Part shown: positions 59,679-64,000 of the stretch, piece by piece
Numbering within the stretch: position 1 is the first letter of the stretch
How the letters are laid out: each line of letters opens with the position of its first letter
Source: JADJYF01 sp050186725
GTDB taxonomy: Bacteria > Pseudomonadota > Gammaproteobacteria > Ga0077536
NCBI GenBank assembly: GCA_050186725.1
Contig: JBFWYG010000002.1
Span: 1-64,000 of the forward strand
Reading direction: 5' to 3'
DNA length: 64,000 bases
Program-made: the position numbers and the translations under genes
The notes under the pieces: generated by a model
What the model was told of the DNA's origin: nothing
The model's input: the letters and a program-made list of their open reading frames with translations, nothing else
Databases searched by the model: none

Positions 59679-62153
59679 ATGAAGCGCGCGCTGCAAGCCC
59701 TGTACGAAGGCCTGGTCATCGACCGTCCAGCCTGGACCCTGCTGCTGCTGCTGCTGCTGCTCGGCGCGGCGGCGAGCGGCGTGCCGAAGTTCCGGCTCGA
59801 TGCCTCGGCGGACTCGCTGCTGCTGGAGAGCGATCCGGATCTGAAGCAGTTCCGCGACCTCGCCCAGCGCTACCACGCGCGCGACTTCCTGTTCATGACA
59901 GTGACGCCGCGGGAAGCGCTGCTGGCGCCCGCCACGCTCACCTTGATCAAGTCGCTGCGCGAGGAACTGAAGGCGCTGCAGACGGTGGACTCGGTGACCA
60001 CGGTGATCGACGTGCCGCTGGTCAGGAACATCAAGGGCGGACTGTCCAAGGTGGTGTCGAACTACCGCACGCTCGAGTCCAAGGACGTCAACCCCGACAA
60101 GGCGCTGGAAGAACTGACCACCAGCCCGCTGTATCGCAACATGGTGGTCAGCGCCGACGGCAAGACCACCGCCATCCGCATCACGCTGAAGCCGCCGCCG
60201 GCGGGCTTCGCGGAACTCCAGTACGAACGCGGCGACCTGCTCTACAAGCGCGCCACCGGCCACGCCAGCGCGGCGGAACTGGTGCGCCTGGCCGAGATCG
60301 AGCCGCTCTACCAGCGCCAGAAGGACGCGGTCGACGCCACCAACCACGCCACCATCGACCAGCTGCGCGAGGTCATGCGCACCCACCGCGACCAGGCCGA
60401 GATCCACCTCGGCGGCGTGGCGATGATCGCCGACGACATGATCGGCTACGTGCGCAACGACATCGTGGTGTTCGGCACCGCCTCCTTCCTGCTCGCCATC
60501 GGCATGCTGGGCTACATCTTCCGCGAGGCGCGCTGGGTGGTGATCCCGGTGCTGAACTGCGGCTTCATCACCCTCGGCATTCTGGGCGTCCTCGGTCACG
60601 CGGGCTGGAAGCTGACGGTCATCTCGTCGAACTTCCTCGCGCTCACGCTGATCCTCGCCATCTCGATCAACATCCACCTCATCGTGCGCTACCGCGAGCT
60701 GTACCGCGAGCGGCGCGAGCAGAGCCACCGCGACCGCGTGCGGCAGGTGTGCCGCGACATGGCGAGCCCCTGCCTGTACACCTCGCTGACCTCGATCATC
60801 GGCTTCGGCTCGCTGCTCTCGAGCGACATCCGCCCCATCGCCGATTTCGGCGCGATGATGAGCCTGAGCCTCATCCTGGTGTACTTCGTGGTGTTCACGC
60901 TGGTGCCGGCGATGATGATCCTGCTGCCGGAACGGGCGCCCCGGGTCGACGACGACGGCCAGTCGGGCTTCACCGTGTGGCTCGCGCGCATCACCGACCG
61001 CCACGGCTTCGGCGTGATGGCGGCGACCACCCTGGTGGTGGGACTGAGCGCGGTCGGCATCTCGCGGCTCGAGGTCGAGAACAGCTTCATCAACTATTTC
61101 CGCGAGAAGACCGAGATCTACCAGGGCCTGAAGCGGGTCGACGAGGCCTTGGGCGGCACCACGCCGCTCGAAATAGTGCTGAAGTTCCCGTCCACCGAGG
61201 TCAAGCCCACCGGCGGCGACGAACTGGAAGCGGCGCTGTTCGAGGACGACGGCGGCGACAAGTCCGACACCTGGTTCACCGCCGACAAGATCGAGCGCAT
61301 CAAGCGCGTGCACGACTACGTCGCGGCGATCCCCGGGGTCGGCACGGTGCAGTCGCTGGCGTCCATCGTGCGCGTGGCCGAGCAGCTGAACGAGGGGCGT
61401 GAGTTCGATCCCTTCGAGCTCAACGTGATCTACAAGCGCATCCCGGCGGCGCTGCGCGAGGAACTGCTGACGCCCTACATCAACATCGAGCACGACGAGG
61501 CGCGCATCACGCTGCGCATCCTGGACTCGACGCCGAACCTGCGCCGGCAGGCGCTGCTCGATCACCTCAATCGCGGCCTGACCGAGGAGTTGCGCCTGGA
61601 ACCCGGCCGCGACTTCGAGGTGGCCGGCCTGCTGGTGCTCTACAACAACATGCTGCAGAGCCTGTACAGCTCGCAGATCGCCTCGATCGGCAGCGCCATG
61701 CTCGGCATCCTGCTGACGCTCTGGTTCCTGTTCCGCAACCTGCGCGCGGCCTTCATCGGCATCGTGCCCAACCTGGTCGCGGCAGGCGCGGTGCTGGGCT
61801 TCATGGGCTGGGCGGAAGTGCCGCTCGACATGATGACCATCATGGTCGCGGCGCTCACCATGGGTATCGCGGTCGAAGACTGCATCCATTACCTGTATCG
61901 CTACCGGCTGGAGTACTTGCGCCTGGGCAACGGCCTCGAGACGATGTACCACTGCCACGGCAACATCGCCCGCGCCGGCTTCTACACCACGCTGGTGGTG
62001 TGCGCCGGCTTCTCGATCCTGATGCTGTCGAACTTCACGCCCAGCATCCTGTTCGGCCTGCTGACCACCATCGCGATGGGCATCGCCATCCTGGCCGCGC
62101 TGACCTTGATGCCGAAGCTGCTCCTGATGTGGGAGCCGTTTCGCAAGGCGTGA
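59679..62153 (+). CDS. RND superfamily / MMPL-type exporter, distinct subgroup
   Basis: Predicted 824 residues from the ATG at 59679 (MKRALQALYEGLVIDRPAWTLLLLLLLLG). It has the two-half MMPL layout with twelve membrane helices and a first periplasmic domain at about residues 45-290. It is unlike its two relatives in the window: an acidic insertion (EDDGGDKSDTWF) occurs in the second periplasmic domain and the relay motif is GIAVEDCIHYLYRYR, with Glu-Asp instead of Asp-Tyr. Putative lipid or hydrophobe exporter (HpnN-like), not assigned further. Its tail is close to a palindromic repeat at 62165. Confidence 0.9.
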   Translation: MKRALQALYEGLVIDRPAWTLLLLLLLLGAAASGVPKFRLDASADSLLLESDPDLKQFRDLAQRYHARDFLFMTVTPREALLAPATLTLIKSLREELKALQTVDSVTTVIDVPLVRNIKGGLSKVVSNYRTLESKDVNPDKALEELTTSPLYRNMVVSADGKTTAIRITLKPPPAGFAELQYERGDLLYKRATGHASAAELVRLAEIEPLYQRQKDAVDATNHATIDQLREVMRTHRDQAEIHLGGVAMIADDMIGYVRNDIVVFGTASFLLAIGMLGYIFREARWVVIPVLNCGFITLGILGVLGHAGWKLTVISSNFLALTLILAISINIHLIVRYRELYRERREQSHRDRVRQVCRDMASPCLYTSLTSIIGFGSLLSSDIRPIADFGAMMSLSLILVYFVVFTLVPAMMILLPERAPRVDDDGQSGFTVWLARITDRHGFGVMAATTLVVGLSAVGISRLEVENSFINYFREKTEIYQGLKRVDEALGGTTPLEIVLKFPSTEVKPTGGDELEAALFEDDGGDKSDTWFTADKIERIKRVHDYVAAIPGVGTVQSLASIVRVAEQLNEGREFDPFELNVIYKRIPAALREELLTPYINIEHDEARITLRILDSTPNLRRQALLDHLNRGLTEELRLEPGRDFEVAGLLVLYNNMLQSLYSSQIASIGSAMLGILLTLWFLFRNLRAAFIGIVPNLVAAGAVLGFMGWAEVPLDMMTIMVAALTMGIAVEDCIHYLYRYRLEYLRLGNGLETMYHCHGNIARAGFYTTLVVCAGFSILMLSNFTPSILFGLLTTIAMGIAILAALTLMPKLLLMWEPFRKA

Positions 62154-62164
62154 TCGACGCCGTG

Positions 62165-62256
62165 CATGGCGGGTTGAAATTCGCCCTGCAGACCGACTGC
62201 GATCGGTCGCGCACGGGGCCCTTGTAGGGCCGATTTCAATCGGCCAGGCACGGCGC
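62165..62256. repeat. Dispersed copy of the 46.8-kb palindromic repeat pair
   Basis: The left unit (CATGGCGGGTTGAAATTCGCC, here with a broken palindrome) begins at 62165 and the right unit (TTGTAGGGCCGATTTCAATC continuing with GGCC) at 62222. Order and orientation match the array at 46848-47047, with a longer spacer (29 instead of 7-10 bases). Confidence 0.85.
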
Positions 62257-62279
62257 CGGATGCGGGAACACACGCCCTC

Positions 62280-62689
62280 TCACCCCGCCCGCGTCGCTCC
62301 GACCATCACCGCCGCCATCACGCAGGGCCGATCGCTACGATTCTGCCAGCGGTGACGCGTGCCGTTCTGCACCACGCAGTCGCCGGCGCGTACGCAGCGT
62401 TCCGCGCCGTCGTCGAGTTCGAGCCACACTTCGCTGCTCAGCATCACGACGAAGTCGAGCGTGTCGGTGGTGTGCATGCCATGCGCGTCCTTCTCGTGGG
62501 CATGGCCCAGTCCCGGCACCTTGGCGTTGTATTCCGCGCGCAGCGCTTCCCGGCAGGTAGGTGCTGACGCCGAGCGAGGGATCGCCGCCAGCGCGTGGCA
62601 CCAGAGGCGCGGCGCCGGTGGTCCACAGGGTGTTCAGCTTCCGGCCCGGCCTTGCCGGCCACGTCGTGACCGGTGACGATGCGTCGCAT
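62280..62689 (-). pseudogene. Cupin-domain gene interrupted by two frameshifts
   Basis: Reading from an ATG at 62689 (after GAGGAG) gives MRRIVTGHDVAGKAG. The frame must then shift by one base to continue RKLNTLWTTGAAPLVPRAG-GDPSLGVSTYLPG, and by one more base to continue ALRAEYNAKVPGLGHAHE and MHTTDTLDFVVMLSSEVWLELDDG to the stop at 62280. Joined, these parts make a roughly 135-residue cupin of the type acting on acid substrates, with a C-terminal GTRHRWQNRSDRP. Each shift equals one extra base (near 62645 and 62550). It is a pseudogene, or the sequence has two errors. Confidence 0.75.
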
Positions 62690-62726
62690 GGCGACAGGCT
62701 CCTCATCTGTTTCCGGCAATTGCTGG

Positions 62727-62744
62727 TCGGGCTTCAGCCCGACA
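62727..62744. repeat. Perfect 18-bp palindromic element (REP-like)
   Basis: GTCGGGCTTCAGCCCGAC, 8-bp arms around TC, in the gap between the cupin pseudogene and the flavoprotein gene. A one-mismatch relative follows acoC at 33454-33471. It could also serve as an operator between these divergent genes. Confidence 0.6.
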
Positions 62745-62836
62745 TTGCCGGCGACGTCGAGGTCACACTCGGACGCGCTGCATCGTCAACACACACGGGG
62801 GCGATTTGCCCCAGCACTTCACCCAGGAGCAAGTCC

Positions 62837-64000
62837 ATGCAGCAACTCGTCATCATCGGCGGCGGCTTCGCCGGCCTGTGGGCCGCGCTGGTCGCGGCGC
62901 GCGAAGCGCACGTCGCCGACCGGCCGCTGGCCATCACCCTGGTCGCGCCCGATGACGCGCTGACCGTGCGTCCGCGGCTCTACGAGCCCTTCACACCAGC
63001 CTTCCGCGCGCCCTTCGCGCCGCTGTTCGAGCCGCTTGGCATCGCCCAGCTGCGCGCCCACGCGACCGATCTCGATACCGTCGCGCGATGCGTCCGGGTC
63101 CAGCTTGCCGACGGCGCGTCGCGTGACCTGCCCTACGATCGCGTGGTGCTCGCGGCCGGCAGCCGCCAGGCGCCGCTGCCCGTAGCCGGCGCCGCCGAAC
63201 ATGCGCTCGACCTCGACACTTACGTCGCCGCGGAACGCTTCCACGCGCATCTCGCGGCCGTCGTCGCGGCGCCCGTCTCGCCGGCGACCTCGACCTTCGT
63301 CGTGATCGGCGGCGGCTTCACCGGCATCGAGATGGCCTGCGAACTGCGCCGCCACCTGCGCGCGCTCGGCGCCACCGCGGCCGCGCGCGACGCGCGGGTG
63401 GTGCTGGTCGAGCGCGCCACCGAAATCGGGCCGGAACTCGGCGCCGGTCCGCGCGCGACCATCCTCGAGGCTCTGCAGCACTGCGGCGTGGAACTGCGAC
63501 TCGGCGCGCAGGTATCACGTATCGAGGCCGACGCGGTCACCTTCCAGGATGGCGAACGCCTGCCCTGCGCGACCACCGTCATCGCCACCGGCCTGCGCGC
63601 CCATCCACTCACCGGCGGCCTGGGCGTGGAACTCGATGGGCAGGGCCGGCTGCCGGTGGACGAACATCTGGAGGTGATCGGCGCGCCGGGGGTGTATGCC
63701 GCCGGCGACCTGGCGCGCGCGCGCGTCGATGACGCGGGCCATGTCGCGCTGATGTCCTGCCAGCATGCCGTGCCCCAGGGCAAGCACGCCGGCTACAACG
63801 CCGCCCACGCCCTGCTGGGCCTCGCGCCGCGGGCCTACCGCCAGCCGGACTACGTCACTTGCCTGGATCTCGGCGACTACGGCGCGGTGTTCACCACCGG
63901 GTGGGAACGCACGGTGGCGCAGGCGGGCGCGGACGTGAAGGCGCTGAAGCAGACCGTCAACACCCAGTGGATCTACCCGCCAAAAGGCGACCTCGAGACG
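62837..64000 (+). CDS. NDH-2-like FAD-dependent NAD(P)H oxidoreductase (3' end outside window)
   Basis: 388 residues are visible and the frame runs off the end. The ATG at 62837 follows AGGAG. Two dinucleotide-binding motifs are present: GGGFAGLWAA at the N terminus for FAD and VVIGGGFTGIEMACELR (about 155-171) for NAD(P)H, then GVYAAGDLARA, the late FAD-contact motif. The layout and the AHALLGLAPRAYRQPDYVTCLDLGDYGAVFTTGWER tail match the type II NADH:quinone dehydrogenase-like family. It would pass electrons from NADH to quinone at the inner membrane; related proteins include carotenoid and sulfide quinone reductases. Confidence 0.87.
   Translation, partial: MQQLVIIGGGFAGLWAALVAAREAHVADRPLAITLVAPDDALTVRPRLYEPFTPAFRAPFAPLFEPLGIAQLRAHATDLDTVARCVRVQLADGASRDLPYDRVVLAAGSRQAPLPVAGAAEHALDLDTYVAAERFHAHLAAVVAAPVSPATSTFVVIGGGFTGIEMACELRRHLRALGATAAARDARVVLVERATEIGPELGAGPRATILEALQHCGVELRLGAQVSRIEADAVTFQDGERLPCATTVIATGLRAHPLTGGLGVELDGQGRLPVDEHLEVIGAPGVYAAGDLARARVDDAGHVALMSCQHAVPQGKHAGYNAAHALLGLAPRAYRQPDYVTCLDLGDYGAVFTTGWERTVAQAGADVKALKQTVNTQWIYPPKGDLET

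Noticed and set aside
59457..62273. 938-codon minus-strand frame opposite the third MMPL exporter
   Set aside because: Composition is biased (Arg, His, Gln, Asp) with no recognisable domain, while the opposite strand encodes a complete transporter.
1..64000. Mobile island, prophage, tRNA or defence system
   Set aside because: No integrase, transposase, phage structural, restriction or toxin-antitoxin genes were recognised. Base composition and codon use look even apart from short AT-rich promoter patches, and no cloverleaf was found in the gaps.

Overview
The window is gene-dense, strongly GC-rich chromosomal DNA from a motile, aerobic Gram-negative proteobacterium. Support for this comes from outer-membrane barrels, a lipoprotein, RND/MMPL exporters, MotAB and a chemoreceptor with sigma-28-type promoters, a PQQ dehydrogenase and EttA. 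Gene content (CaiB/BaiF, LLM flavin enzyme, acyl-CoA dehydrogenase, several MMPL exporters, PaiB, DUF938) fits a free-living gammaproteobacterial or betaproteobacterial degrader. I cannot name the genus. I see no tRNA, rRNA, CRISPR array, insertion sequence, prophage or recognisable defence locus.

Layout. 1-4.4 kb: end of a MetX-like hydrolase, an outer-membrane barrel, two class-IV PLP aminotransferases and an AhpD-like protein, all on the + strand. 4.5-7.4 kb: two small envelope proteins, a PilZ protein and a eukaryote-type glyoxalase I. 7.4-10.5 kb: a minus-strand operon (DUF938 methyltransferase, AMP-dependent CoA ligase, SDR). 10.5-16.8 kb: an ABC exporter, then a chemoreceptor overlapping an OprB-like porin. 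17-24 kb: LLM oxidoreductase, GST, a secreted Cys-rich protein, membrane hydroxylase, ferritin-like protein and a two-domain PlsC/GNAT acyltransferase. 23.8-30.2 kb: cupin, hydrolase, methyltransferase, GGDEF cyclase, pyrophosphatase-like protein, PaiB, GFA, a threonine dehydratase-like enzyme and an NTF2-like protein. 30.3-33.5 kb: the acetoin-dehydrogenase-type operon acoABC, lacking an E3 gene. 33.5-43.6 kb: exported SurE-like phosphatase, serine hydrolase, acyl-CoA dehydrogenase, a large MMPL exporter, FHA protein, Na+/H+ antiporter and CaiB/BaiF CoA-transferase. 43.7-46.9 kb: motAB and a fatty-acid desaturase. 47-53.5 kb: SLC13/TrkA-C transporter, Ca/Na-type antiporter, APC permease and EttA. 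53.6-64 kb: PQQ dehydrogenase, DUF364 protein, two more MMPL exporters, a frameshifted cupin gene and the start of an NDH-2-like flavoprotein.

The genes look like many short operons rather than one island. Recurring themes are acyl-CoA and small-carbon catabolism (CoA ligase, CaiB/BaiF, acyl-CoA dehydrogenase, AcoABC, PQQ dehydrogenase), lipid and envelope remodelling (acyltransferase, desaturase, hydroxylase, three MMPL exporters) and taxis (chemoreceptor and stator genes under matching sigma-28-like promoters). Regulatory structure is unusually readable. There are perfect GC-rich hairpins between convergent genes, -10 boxes of the TATAGT type, and a dispersed palindromic repeat family that supplies the stop codons of two convergent genes near 47 kb. 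I did not find a convincing wholly new system. The best leads are the repeat/stop-codon arrangement, the paired sigma-28 promoters, the fused acyltransferase, the receptor-porin overlap, the PQQ enzyme without its vicinal disulfide and the doubly frameshifted cupin.
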